64,000 nt of DNA from NCBI RefSeq assembly GCF_000964005.1, contig NZ_JXYP01000041.1, positions 1 through 64,000 of the forward strand, given 5' to 3'. This DNA comes from Williamsia herbipolensis. Lineage in GTDB: Bacteria > Actinomycetota > Actinomycetes > Mycobacteriales > Mycobacteriaceae. A program made the translations under genes and the position numbers. Under the pieces are notes generated by a model that saw only the letters and a program-made list of their open reading frames with translations, searched no databases and was not told the origin of the DNA. Numbering within the stretch: position 1 is the stretch's first letter; every line of letters begins with the position of its first letter. This document shows, in pieces, positions 1 to 9,671 of the stretch.

Positions 1-2
1 CC

Positions 3-1157
3 GCGGGCGACCCCCCCCCCCGCCCGCCGGCGGGGCCGCGGGTTCCCCCCCCCGCCACACCGCCGCCTCCCCCTCCGCCCGCGCCGACGCCTCCGCCCGT
101 GCAGGGACGCAGCATCATCCCGGCGCCGACCTTTGACGCGCCGGTCATCTACGAGGACTCGCCCGGTTACACGCCGCCGGTCTACTCGGGGAACTACAAC
201 CCACTCCCCCCGGTGCTGACCGCGCCCAAGCCGACGAAGCCGGTCAACCCCGTGCTGCCCCGGCCCGGCGTCATCAAGCTCGGTAACTTCCGTACGCCGC
301 AGCCCGCGTTCCTCTCCGACGCCGACGCCCGCAACCTCAACGGCCAGGCCGCGACCATCGAGGCACGCACCGCGACCTACTACGAGTCCATCGGATTCCC
401 GAAGGACCAGGCCGCACGTACCGCCGCCTCGACCACTGTCGGCATCCTCGTCGGCGGCACGGCAGGCGCACTTGCAGTTGGCATCCCGGCCGCCGCCGCA
501 GGTGCCATCATCGGCCTCCCCGTCGGCGCGGGTGTCGGTGCCGCTGCCGGCGCCATCACCGGTCTGGTCCTGGGCGCCCCCGCAGGCCCACCGGGATCCG
601 CCGCTGCAGCAGGCGCTCTCGCGGGCCCCGGAGCTCTCATCGGCCTAGCCGCAGGCCCCGCCGTGGGTGCACTCGCCGGCGGTGCCGGTGGCGCCGCCCT
701 GGGCGCGCTCGTCGGTGGCGGTATCGGCGGCGCCATCGGTTACGCGGTCGGTGCCGGTGATCCGGGTGCCGATCCGAACGCACCGCTGGGCGGGGCCACG
801 CAAGAGGATCCGCGGAAGTCGAAGCCGGCTCCGCCGAACCCCGATGCGAACCAGTACGAGCTGCACCTCGACCGGTCGAACCTGCCCGGTGGCGACAAGG
901 TCGACTACGTGGTCGCCAAGAACGGCGATGTGACCGGCACCGTGAAGATCGGCGCGGCGAACGTGCCGATCAGGATCGATCACGACGCCGCCGACGCACC
1001 GTTCAAGGCAGCCGGGGTGTTCGCCCAGACCGCCCGTGACTCGGTGACGGCCGCGGTGATCAACTTCGGCAAGGAGGCGCAGCGCGCGTTCCCGGGCCTG
1101 GAGATCGCCTACCCGCAGTACGTCGGCGCGCCGACCGGGGGCCGACACCGACAGTGA
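3..1157 (+). CDS. Pro-rich, glycine-zipper protein, 5' partial
   Basis: Function not recognised; the make-up resembles actinobacterial proteins annotated only as insoluble-domain proteins. The reading frame is open to the window edge and its first ~35 codons encode an almost pure proline tract, so the GTG at 99 is probably not the real start. From that GTG the order is: Pro-rich segment (to ~70), a short helical stretch, a long Gly/Ala-rich zipper of hydrophobic small residues (about 105-225), then a polar C-terminal domain (about 245-352) with no cysteines. Gly-zippers of this sort are typical of membrane-inserting or self-assembling envelope proteins; that role is inference. A lipoprotein gene follows after 7 nt, so the three first genes look like one transcript. 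The C-runs at the start may contain sequencing error. Confidence 0.6.
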   Translation, partial: AGDPPPRPPAGPRVPPPATPPPPPPPAPTPPPVQGRSIIPAPTFDAPVIYEDSPGYTPPVYSGNYNPLPPVLTAPKPTKPVNPVLPRPGVIKLGNFRTPQPAFLSDADARNLNGQAATIEARTATYYESIGFPKDQAARTAASTTVGILVGGTAGALAVGIPAAAAGAIIGLPVGAGVGAAAGAITGLVLGAPAGPPGSAAAAGALAGPGALIGLAAGPAVGALAGGAGGAALGALVGGGIGGAIGYAVGAGDPGADPNAPLGGATQEDPRKSKPAPPNPDANQYELHLDRSNLPGGDKVDYVVAKNGDVTGTVKIGAANVPIRIDHDAADAPFKAAGVFAQTARDSVTAAVINFGKEAQRAFPGLEIAYPQYVGAPTGGRHRQ

Positions 1158-1164
1158 CAGCCAC

Positions 1165-1722
1165 GTGACGACGTGCGATCACGCCACCAGGCCACCCTCT
1201 CGCCACCGGGCGAGACCGGGTGGCCTGGTGGTGTGTGCCGTCACCGCGCTGATGCTGGGTCTCACCGCGTGCGGCGGCGGTTCGCCGACCGCGTCGGTCG
1301 TGACCATGCCGTCCGGATCGACCTCGGCCGCAGCGATTCCCGCCATCGACCCGCTGCGGTGCGACCCGACCACCGCCGCTCCCGGGGAGACCGTCACCAA
1401 CGGCAAGGGCAGCCACGAATCGGGGGTGGCAGTGGTCGCCGACTACAACTGGGCGGTCATCACGGGACGCGACACCGCCCGGGTGACCGACGCCGTCGCG
1501 ACCGGCGCGGCCATGGCGTCGCCGTCCCTGATCTCGCAGGCAATCGGGGGTTACCCGCCCGGCACGACCTATTGTTTGCGGATGCGCCAGACTCGGCCCG
1601 ACACGGTGTTGTACACCCTCACGTATCAACCCCCGGCCGGCGGAACCAACGAGTATCGGCTGCGCGCAACGGTCACGGGCCCTCCGGGTGATGTACGGAT
1701 CGCGGGCGTGGTGGATCAGTGA
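1165..1722 (+). CDS. Putative lipoprotein
   Basis: A 185-residue exported protein. An Arg-rich N-terminus is followed by a hydrophobic stretch (about 20-33) ending in the lipobox LTAC with the acceptor Cys at 36, then a Gly/Ser linker, which is a standard lipoprotein signal. The mature part has two further cysteines (near the start of the folded domain and near residue 130) that could form a disulfide. No enzyme motif is visible. The GTG start lies 7 nt after the preceding stop and the stop overlaps the next GTG by 4 nt (GTGA), so translation of the next gene is likely coupled. Probably acts at the outer face of the plasma membrane with its two neighbours; the function is unknown. Confidence 0.7.
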   Translation: MTTCDHATRPPSRHRARPGGLVVCAVTALMLGLTACGGGSPTASVVTMPSGSTSAAAIPAIDPLRCDPTTAAPGETVTNGKGSHESGVAVVADYNWAVITGRDTARVTDAVATGAAMASPSLISQAIGGYPPGTTYCLRMRQTRPDTVLYTLTYQPPAGGTNEYRLRATVTGPPGDVRIAGVVDQ

Positions 1723-2600
1723 CAGACGATCCCCGACTGCCACCGGACGATCAGCCCCACCCTCACGACCCATCGGTATCACCTGCGGGGGAGCCCGACA
1801 CCGATCCGTTCGCACGGCAGTCGGCTCCCGGGCCGACCGAGGCGCCCCCGCCCCGCGTCACACCGCCCGAGCCCCCGTGGTTCACCGCCGCTGATCCGGG
1901 ACCGCCGCGAGGGTCGCCGGAGGCGCCACCCTGGGTGCCGATGAACACCGATCCGTCGTCGAACTGGTCGGCGACACTCGAGGAGATCGCCGTACGCGGT
2001 TCGCGGAGGCGGCGGGCTCGAGGTGGCAATCGGCGTCGCGTCGCGCTCATCGCCGGCGCGGTGGTCGTCGTGGCCGGAATCGTCGCGGGCGCCGTCGTTC
2101 TCGCCACGTCCTCGGGGTCGAGCGGGTCGGGTTCGACCGTGTCCGGATCGAGTGGCGCGGGTTCGACGGGGGATGCTCAGGACAACGCGGCTCCCGCGGA
2201 CGGTCCGCAGATCCCGTTCTGCACCACGGGCACCGATGGTGCGGTGACGACGATCGACGAGCGCGCGGATCCGACCTCGCCGACCGGCGCTGTCGCGACC
2301 TTCCTCGCGGCGGCCATCACCGACAGGTCGCCGGTGGCGGCTCGCGCGGCGATCGCCGACACCGCGCCCGTCCCGACCGTCATCGAGTTGCAACGGTGGA
2401 TCGCCGCGCTGCCCCAGGGAACCGACGCGTGGTGCGCGCGGGTCACCCTCACCGACTCGGCCGCCCGCGTCCTCGTCGATGTGCGCGTCCGCACCCCGGC
2501 CGTCGTCGCCGACGTCGCCCGCGGCGACGCCTTCTACGTCTCGGCGGACGGATCCGGTCGGTGGAAGATCGACGCGATCATCTCCGGCGACGGCTCCTAG
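1719..2600 (+). CDS. Single-pass membrane protein with Pro-rich cytoplasmic N-terminus
   Basis: A 293-residue protein. Residues 1-80 are Pro/Asp-rich, followed by an Arg-rich stop-transfer segment and one strong transmembrane helix (about 107-130), a Ser/Gly/Thr linker and an extracytoplasmic domain of ~115 residues with two cysteines. The topology (Pro-rich inside, one helix, small outside domain) is common in Gordonia and Rhodococcus proteins of unknown role. It overlaps the upstream lipoprotein gene by 4 nt, so the two are probably translationally coupled and may form an envelope complex; that is inference. It ends against the convergent CGNR gene with a 4-nt overlap. Confidence 0.7.
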   Translation: MTDDPRLPPDDQPHPHDPSVSPAGEPDTDPFARQSAPGPTEAPPPRVTPPEPPWFTAADPGPPRGSPEAPPWVPMNTDPSSNWSATLEEIAVRGSRRRRARGGNRRRVALIAGAVVVVAGIVAGAVVLATSSGSSGSGSTVSGSSGAGSTGDAQDNAAPADGPQIPFCTTGTDGAVTTIDERADPTSPTGAVATFLAAAITDRSPVAARAAIADTAPVPTVIELQRWIAALPQGTDAWCARVTLTDSAARVLVDVRVRTPAVVADVARGDAFYVSADGSGRWKIDAIISGDGS

Positions 2601-3142
2601 CGCCGCACCGACGATGTCCGGGCTCGATGTCGGCGCACCGCAGCACGATTCGCGCACCGCACCGAGCAATACCGCTGGGTCCCGTTCCGACTGACGTCGA
2701 CGATGACCATCTCGCAGTCGCCGCCACCGGGCAGGCCGGCGGCACACCGGCCGATACGGTGCATGCCGCGGGTGGTGAGGTGCAGCGCCGTCCCCACCGA
2801 GATGACCGCGGTGAGGACGTGGGCGAGCGACTGATTCCGGTCGCGATAGTGCAGGTGCCATCCCTCGTCGTCGTGGTTGGTCAACCGCGGATAGGCCGCG
2901 GCGACGCTCATCGTCTCGTTGAGCAGACGTGCCCGCTCGACCTCGGTGGAGGCATCGACCATCCGTAGCCACTCGTCGATCACCTCGCGGGTCCGCGCGT
3001 GATCGTCGGGGCGGGTCTCGAATCGACCCGTCATCCCGAACTCGCGCGCCCGAGCCTCGATCCCGGCGCAGTCCTCGGGCCAGTCGTTGGCCAACGAGGC
3101 CGCCAGGAGCACCGCGTACTCGCCGTAAGGGTTGAGATGCAC
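2597..3142 (-). CDS. CGNR zinc-finger transcriptional regulator
   Basis: An ABATE/CGNR-type regulator of 181 residues, about the family length. The N-terminal ~125 residues carry the ligand-binding-like domain (start NPYGEYAVLLAASL, typical of the family). The C-terminal zinc finger has two early Cys and the signature CSVRCANR followed by a basic helix; the usual CGNR is CANR here, a common variant. Such proteins are DNA-binding regulators of unknown effectors. The GTG start is only 25 nt from the divergent ATG at 3168, so the two genes share a very short control region. It converges on the membrane protein gene upstream. Confidence 0.85.
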   Translation of the reverse strand: MHLNPYGEYAVLLAASLANDWPEDCAGIEARAREFGMTGRFETRPDDHARTREVIDEWLRMVDASTEVERARLLNETMSVAAAYPRLTNHDDEGWHLHYRDRNQSLAHVLTAVISVGTALHLTTRGMHRIGRCAAGLPGGGDCEMVIVDVSRNGTQRYCSVRCANRAAVRRHRARTSSVRR

Positions 3143-3167
3143 AAGACCATGACATCACAGTGGACGC

Positions 3168-3371
3168 ATGCACACCTCTTCGACCGAGAACTCGACCCTC
3201 AGCCCGACCCTGCAGACCCACGAACACGCCTGGCTCATCGAGTCCGCACACCGCACCAGCGACGGGACCGTCCTCTACGTCCGCTGCGACGAGTGCGGCA
3301 CCCGTCGCGTCGACATCGCCGCGCGCACCGACATGCCCCCGACCGCGATCAGCACGACGCTCGGTGACTGA
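3168..3371 (+). CDS. Small CxxC protein, unknown function
   Basis: A 67-residue soluble protein with one CDEC motif (CxxC, around residue 43) inside a segment resembling half a zinc ribbon; Ser/Thr-rich N-terminus. Similar small proteins ending in a conserved block with Arg-Cys-Asp-Glu-Cys-Gly are common in actinobacteria and have no assigned role. It starts 25 nt from the divergent CGNR regulator and is followed by the lon promoter region. A single CxxC could bind metal only as a dimer or with a partner; this is inference. Codon use fits the neighbours, supporting a real gene. Confidence 0.6.
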   Translation: MHTSSTENSTLSPTLQTHEHAWLIESAHRTSDGTVLYVRCDECGTRRVDIAARTDMPPTAISTTLGD

Positions 3372-3471
3372 GATCGTCCGCTTACAGCGTCACCTCGGGC
3401 ATATGACCCGAGGCAGGTCCGTGGAGGGACGATCTCCGCGCGACCCGGTTTCGCCCACAACGAACACCGGA

Positions 3472-3507
3472 CTTGAGCGGGAACAGATCAACCCCTCCGA
3501 CCAGTTG
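3472..3507 (+). promoter_or_regulatory. lon promoter: HAIR-like operator over a SigH/SigR-type promoter
   Basis: CTTGAGC-N7-GATCAAC at 3472-3492 matches 10 of the 14 defined bases of the HspR operator HAIR (CTTGAGT-N7-ACTCAAG). Overlapping it, GGAAC at 3480-3484 and GTTG at 3504-3507 are 19 nt apart, fitting the GGAAY-N17-19-GTT form of actinobacterial SigH/SigR promoters. A strong ribosome site (GGAGGAAG) precedes the lon ATG at 3537. Family knowledge: lon in other actinobacteria is under HspR. The overlap of repressor site and stress-sigma promoter is read directly; its use is inferred. Confidence 0.5.
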
Positions 3508-3536
3508 AGCGAGTCAGACTTAACCCTGGAGGAAGA

Positions 3537-5855
<2,319 letters not shown>

Positions 5856-5871
5856 GCCACCGATCGGCCGG

Positions 5872-5893
5872 CGCCCCACCACACGGTGGGGCG
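5872..5893. terminator. Bidirectional hairpin terminator between lon and tautomerase gene
   Basis: CGCCCCACC-ACAC-GGTGGGGCG: perfect 9-bp GC-rich arms with a 4-nt loop, centred in the 57-nt gap between two convergent genes. There is no U-tract, which is usual for high-GC actinobacterial terminators. It can serve both strands. Confidence 0.75.
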
Positions 5894-5912
5894 TCGGTCG
5901 CTCGCTCGTCGG

Positions 5913-6335
5913 TCAGTAGGGCGCGGAACGACCGTTCGCGGCCCACGCCTTCTCCGCCTCCGATCGCGCCGGGGGCGGGACGAGGCCGTTGATCATCCAC
6001 AACTCCTCGCTGGTCTCGTCGATGTGGAACTCCCAGTGGATCTCGTCGCGATCGAGATAGGGGGAGAGCACGTCGCCGACCCACCGGGCGGTGCGTCGGC
6101 GGCTCGCCGAATCGGGGAGATGTCGTGCGATGTGGGCGATCTCGATCCGTGCGGTCTTCGGTGCGGATGCCCCGCCGACGAAGTTGTCGCCGGCACCGAC
6201 CTCCCGGAAGATCACCACGACATAGAAGCGGGGAAGGCCCACCTTCTCGTAGCGATCGGTGATCTGTTCGGCCAGAGCATGTTTGTCCTCGTCGGTGAAG
6301 ATGCCCGGCGAGTGGTGAATGGTCCACAGCGGCAT
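5913..6335 (-). CDS. cis-CaaD-like tautomerase family protein
   Basis: A 140-residue member of the long tautomerase group (Pfam Tautomerase_3, the cis-3-chloroacrylate dehalogenase/MSAD-related superfamily). The catalytic N-terminal proline is present directly after the initiator Met (MPLWTIHH), as are a basic pair after the middle strand and a C-terminal block aligning with the cis-CaaD active-site helix; the tyrosine equivalent to Tyr103 appears to be Phe. These enzymes use Pro-1 as general base/acid in keto-enol tautomerisation or hydration. The natural substrate is unknown. A GAGGAGGAGA ribosome site sets the start. It is followed on the same strand by nothing; lon converges on it. Confidence 0.85.
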   Translation of the reverse strand: MPLWTIHHSPGIFTDEDKHALAEQITDRYEKVGLPRFYVVVIFREVGAGDNFVGGASAPKTARIEIAHIARHLPDSASRRRTARWVGDVLSPYLDRDEIHWEFHIDETSEELWMINGLVPPPARSEAEKAWAANGRSAPY

Positions 6336-6362
6336 GAGATCTCTCCTCCTCGGGTGTCGGCT

Positions 6363-7064
6363 TCAGTGGTCAGCGCTGAAGACGAGGTCGTCGACCGGTC
6401 CGGACAGCATCGATTTGACGGCCACGGTGATGTCGTCGGCCAGCACCTCTCGCTCCCCCGCCTCCAGGCCGTCGAGGATCCGGCTCGCCACGATCGCCGG
6501 CGACGTCTTCTCCATCGGGATGTCGGCGACCATCTCGGTGTCGATGAACCCCGCGTGGACCCCGAGCACCTGGGTGCCCTGGGCGGCCAATTCGGTACGC
6601 AGCGAGTTGGTCACCGACCAGATCGCGGCCTTCGATGCGCCGTAGGCGCCGCTGCCCGCGAGCCAGGAGAGCACCGAGTGGATGGTGACGACGGCACCGC
6701 CACCGTTCTGCGCGAGGATCGGGGCGAACGCCCGCGTGACGCGGAGCGGGCCGAAGGCGTTGACGTCGAAGGTGTCCGTGATGTCGGAGAACTCGCCGCT
6801 GAGCAGGGGCGCGGGGACGAGTACGCCGGCGTTGTTGATGACGATGTCGACATCGGTTGCCCTCGCCGCGAGTGCCTCGACGGAATCCTGCGAGCGGACG
6901 TCGAGTGCAGCGGTCGTGACGGCAGGTCGATCGTCGGCGAACTCGGTGCGTGCCGTCGAGTAGACGGCTCGAGCGCCGCGCGCGAGCACCTCGTCGACAA
7001 GTGCCGCCCCCAGGCCACGGCGACCCCCGGTCACCAGAACCACTGCATCGGCCACATTCGTCAT
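6363..7064 (-). CDS. Short-chain dehydrogenase/reductase
   Basis: A classical SDR of 233 residues that uses NAD(P)H. The cofactor loop is TGGRRGLG (13-20), the NNAG motif is at 78-81, and the catalytic Tyr141-x3-Lys145 (YGASK) follows a Ser near 130. Arg residues in the cofactor loop hint at NADPH. The ATG at 7064 is chosen over a GTG 6 nt upstream because AGGAGG lies 5 nt before the ATG and would overlap the GTG. Just upstream is a striking inverted repeat across a consensus-like promoter (7073-7106), suggesting inducible control. Substrate unknown. The tautomerase gene starts 27 nt upstream of nothing shared: its stop-distal end faces lon, while the SDR stop is 27 nt from the tautomerase start, so the two may be co-transcribed. 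Confidence 0.93.
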   Translation of the reverse strand: MTNVADAVVLVTGGRRGLGAALVDEVLARGARAVYSTARTEFADDRPAVTTAALDVRSQDSVEALAARATDVDIVINNAGVLVPAPLLSGEFSDITDTFDVNAFGPLRVTRAFAPILAQNGGGAVVTIHSVLSWLAGSGAYGASKAAIWSVTNSLRTELAAQGTQVLGVHAGFIDTEMVADIPMEKTSPAIVASRILDGLEAGEREVLADDITVAVKSMLSGPVDDLVFSADH

Positions 7065-7072
7065 GGCCACCT

Positions 7073-7106
7073 CCTGACTCTAGTTCGTTGGAGTCAGGCT
7101 AATCAA
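7073..7106 (-). promoter_or_regulatory. SDR promoter with 8-bp-arm inverted repeat
   Basis: On the minus strand, TTGATT (7101-7106) and TAGAGT (7077-7082) form a -35/-10 pair with an 18-nt spacer. The inverted repeat CCTGACTC-N10-GAGTCAGG (7073-7098) fills the spacer and -10. A dyad inside a long spacer is the usual placement for MerR-type activators, but TetR-type repression is equally possible. No regulator gene adjoins it. Confidence 0.55.
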
Positions 7107-7128
7107 CCGCGACATCCCGGCGCAAGCC

Positions 7129-7809
7129 TCAGTCGCAGCAGTCGCAGGCGCGATCCGATGTCATGGGGCGACCGGGTATCAGCGGGGCGCAACACGCATC
7201 GCCTCTCCACGCGTTCAGGCCCTCGCGTACCGCGATGGCGGCGATCACGAGTGCCGCGATCGGATCGGCCCACGACCATCCCAGCGTCGAGTTGAGCACC
7301 AGACCCACCAGCACGACCGCCGACAGGTAGGTGCACAGCAGCGTCTGCTTCGAGTCGGCCACCGCCGACGCCGAACCCAGTTCGCGGCCCGCCCGCCGCT
7401 GGGCGTACGACAGCACCGGCATGATCGCCAGGCTGAGAGCGGTCAGGACGATCCCGACCACCGAGTGCCGGGCGTCGGCCGCACCGAGGAGCCCGCGAAC
7501 GGCATCGACGGCGACATAGGCGGCGAGGGCGAAGAACGACACCGCGATGATGCGCAGCGCGATCTTCTCCCGCGCCTCGGGATCCCGACCGGCGAACTGC
7601 CATGCCACCGCAGCCGCCGAGGACACCTCGATCACCGAGTCCAGGCCGAAGCCGATCAACGCCGTCGACGACACCCGCGTGCCCTCGACGAGCGCGACGA
7701 CGGCCTCGATCACGTTGTAGGTGATGGTGATCGCGACGAACCACCGGATCCGCCGCGACAACACCGTCCGCCGATCCGGCAGCGTCACCGTCTCGGTCCC
7801 GGTCCCCAT
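7129..7809 (-). CDS. Short CDF-like heavy-metal transporter
   Basis: A 226-residue polytopic membrane protein resembling cation diffusion facilitators that lack the cytoplasmic C-terminal domain. Hydrophobic helices lie at about 24-44, 60-75, 85-105, 117-135, 158-180 and 186-202. Aspartates in the second and fifth helices (GLDSVIE, ADSKQT) occupy the CDF metal-site positions. The C-terminus is cysteine-rich (two CC pairs and a further Cys in the last 30 residues), suggesting soft-metal binding. The ATG at 7809 overlaps the stop of the upstream ArsR gene (TGATG), so it is translationally coupled to its probable sensor. Likely exports Cd, Pb or a similar ion; the ion is inferred. Confidence 0.85.
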   Translation of the reverse strand: MGTGTETVTLPDRRTVLSRRIRWFVAITITYNVIEAVVALVEGTRVSSTALIGFGLDSVIEVSSAAAVAWQFAGRDPEAREKIALRIIAVSFFALAAYVAVDAVRGLLGAADARHSVVGIVLTALSLAIMPVLSYAQRRAGRELGSASAVADSKQTLLCTYLSAVVLVGLVLNSTLGWSWADPIAALVIAAIAVREGLNAWRGDACCAPLIPGRPMTSDRACDCCD

Positions 7810-8138
7810 CAGCAGCACCCGTGCGCGTCGGAACCGGGGCAGCACGCCGGATCGACCGCGAGCACGACGCCGACCAGGTCGTGCAGGGCACGGCCGATAC
7901 GGGCGTCGGCCAGCTCGTAGCGCGTACGCCGGCCCTCCGGCGTCGCGACCACGAGTCCACAGCCGCGCAGGCACGCGAGGTGGTTCGAGAGGATCTGTCG
8001 CGACACCCCGATCTCGACCGCCAGATCCGATGGATAGCCCGGTGCGTCGGCGAGCCGCATCAGGATCTGGGTGCGGGTGGCGTCGGACAGCGCATATCCG
8101 AATCGGGCGAGGGCGTCGTGACGCAGCGCGGTGGTCAT
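7809..8138 (-). CDS. CmtR-like ArsR/SmtB metal-sensing repressor
   Basis: A 109-residue winged-helix repressor. The recognition-helix region ends in SNHLACLRGCGLVVAT, nearly the same as mycobacterial CmtR, with Cys56 and Cys60 matching the Cd/Pb ligands Cys57 and Cys61 of that protein. The third CmtR ligand (Cys102) may be supplied by the C-terminal cysteines (99, 100, 108, 109). Start: ATG at 8138, 8 nt from a TATCGT -10 box, consistent with a leaderless mRNA. It is coupled to a CDF transporter and divergent from an esterase; an inverted repeat lies between the two -10 boxes. Predicted to derepress the transporter on binding soft metals. Confidence 0.88.
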   Translation of the reverse strand: MTTALRHDALARFGYALSDATRTQILMRLADAPGYPSDLAVEIGVSRQILSNHLACLRGCGLVVATPEGRRTRYELADARIGRALHDLVGVVLAVDPACCPGSDAHGCC

Positions 8139-8146
8139 GGCGGCTG

Positions 8147-8188
8147 ACGATACAGGGTTGGCTGTACTGTCGGTGGCTTCCCTAGGAT
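8147..8188. promoter_or_regulatory. Divergent promoters and operator between cmtR-like gene and esterase
   Basis: Minus strand: TATCGT (8147-8152), 8 nt before the repressor ATG. Plus strand: TAGGAT (8183-8188), 7 nt before the esterase ATG at 8196. Between them TACAG-N6-CTGTA (8151-8166) is a perfect 5-bp inverted repeat abutting the repressor -10 and overlapping where the esterase -35 should be. It is the best candidate for the ArsR operator. Confidence 0.55.
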
Positions 8189-8195
8189 GAGCCCC

Positions 8196-9311
8196 ATGGT
8201 GATGGCGGATCGTCCCGAAGTGCAGACGGCATCGGCCCCGGTGACCGCGTTGGCGATGGTCGGGTTGGCCGAGAGCATGCTCAACGGCCTCGCCCGGGTC
8301 CCGTTCCGGCGGTTCTGGGAGGGACCGGGCGGGCTGCTCGACAACATCGGTCAATCGGTGACGCGGCAGACCATCCGGTCGTTCATGGGCTACTCGATGG
8401 CATTGCCGATCGAGGAGTTCCGGTCGATGGAGAAGATCCTCGACGACATCTGCCGCGTGGTGATGCCGCCGTTCATCAGCCTCACCGACGGTGTCGAGCT
8501 CACCGACGACACGGTCGGCGGTATCGAGGGCATCTGGTGCCGCGCCAAGGCCAGCTCCGACGACTACGTCGACGACAGCGAGGACAAGGAGACGATCACC
8601 GCCACGGTCCTCTACCTCCACGGCGGCGGGTACATCGGCACGTCGCCGATCATGTACTCGGCCTTCGCCGCATCGCTGGTCAACATCACCGGCTACGAGG
8701 TGTTCATCGCCGATTACCGCATGGCACCGGAGTTCCCGTTCCCCGCGGGCGTGCACGACGCCGCCGACGCCTACCGCGGTCTGCTCGAGCGTGGGATCGA
8801 CGCCGAGCACATCGTGATCGCCGGCGACTCCGGAGGTGGCGGCCTCGCCACCTCCTTGGTGTCGTATCTGCACGACCACGGACTGGCGAAACCCGCTGCG
8901 GTGATGCTGTTCTCGCCCGAGGTCGACCTGGACCTCAATCACCCGTCGATCACCGCCAACGCCCAGCTCGACATCCTGCCGTGGAACGTGCCGGTCAGTC
9001 CGTACCTGCAGGGTGTTCAGCCCAACGACGAACGCGTGTCGGCGATCTACGCCAAGCCCGACCCCACCTGGTTCCCACCGACCTTCGTCTGTTGGGGGGC
9101 CGACGAGATGTTCCGCGACGGCATCCGGAAGTTCGCCGAGAGCCTCTCGGCCGCGGGTGTCACCGTGTACGCGATGGAGGAGAAGGGCATGTTCCACGTG
9201 TTCCCGATCCTCATGCCGTGGGCCGAGTCGTCGCGTCGGGTGTTCCGCGCTCTGCGCGAGTTGTCGCACCGCCACATCGAATCCGACCCCGCGGCCGTCG
9301 CCACGCACTGA
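8196..9311 (+). CDS. HSL-family alpha/beta hydrolase
   Basis: A 371-residue serine esterase of the hormone-sensitive-lipase family (Pfam Abhydrolase_3). The oxyanion-hole motif HGGGY is near residue 142 and the nucleophile elbow GDSGGG near 210, with Asp in the D-E-M segment and a His in the final MFHVF block completing the triad. It hydrolyses short/medium acyl or steryl esters; the substrate is unknown. An upstream ATG at 8187 lies inside the TAGGAT -10 box, so the ATG at 8196, seven nt after that box, is the better, leaderless start. It shares a control region with the CmtR-like gene and is followed by the TfoX-N gene after 20 nt. Confidence 0.93.
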   Translation: MVMADRPEVQTASAPVTALAMVGLAESMLNGLARVPFRRFWEGPGGLLDNIGQSVTRQTIRSFMGYSMALPIEEFRSMEKILDDICRVVMPPFISLTDGVELTDDTVGGIEGIWCRAKASSDDYVDDSEDKETITATVLYLHGGGYIGTSPIMYSAFAASLVNITGYEVFIADYRMAPEFPFPAGVHDAADAYRGLLERGIDAEHIVIAGDSGGGGLATSLVSYLHDHGLAKPAAVMLFSPEVDLDLNHPSITANAQLDILPWNVPVSPYLQGVQPNDERVSAIYAKPDPTWFPPTFVCWGADEMFRDGIRKFAESLSAAGVTVYAMEEKGMFHVFPILMPWAESSRRVFRALRELSHRHIESDPAAVATH

Positions 9312-9331
9312 GACGCCCTGGAGCGCAGACC

Positions 9332-9667
9332 ATGGCCTACGACGAGGACCTCGCCGATCGCATCCGCGACGCGATGGAGACCGAGCCGCACCTCACCGAG
9401 AAGCGGATGTTCGGCGGCCTCGCGTTCCTCGTCGACGGTCACATGGCCGTGGTCATCCTCAGCAAGCAGCAGGGCCTGATGGTGCGGGTCGATCCGGCCG
9501 ACGCCGACGCTCTGATGGCCCGCGACCACGTCGGACCGATGATCATGTCGGGCAAGCCCGCTCGCGGATGGCTCCGCATCGACCCGCCGGGCCTCGTCGA
9601 CGACGACGCGCTCGGCGACTGGACCGATCGCGCCGCGGCGTTCGTCCTGACGTTGCCGCGAAAGTGA
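9332..9667 (+). CDS. TfoX/Sxy N-terminal domain protein
   Basis: A 111-residue protein matching the stand-alone TfoX N-terminal domain (block RMFGGLAFLVDGHMAV near 25-40). In gammaproteobacteria TfoX/Sxy controls competence; stand-alone actinobacterial copies have no shown role. A ribosome site GGAG precedes the ATG, 20 nt after the esterase stop, so it is probably co-transcribed with the esterase. It converges on the DUF1275 gene with a 4-nt gap. No DNA-binding motif is visible. Confidence 0.85.
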   Translation: MAYDEDLADRIRDAMETEPHLTEKRMFGGLAFLVDGHMAVVILSKQQGLMVRVDPADADALMARDHVGPMIMSGKPARGWLRIDPPGLVDDDALGDWTDRAAAFVLTLPRK

Positions 9668-9671
9668 GTTC

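Noticed and set aside
1-60. Poly-C stretches as a biological repeat
   Set aside because: They sit at the sequence edge, look like low-quality base calls in a proline-coding tract, and have no second copy in the window.
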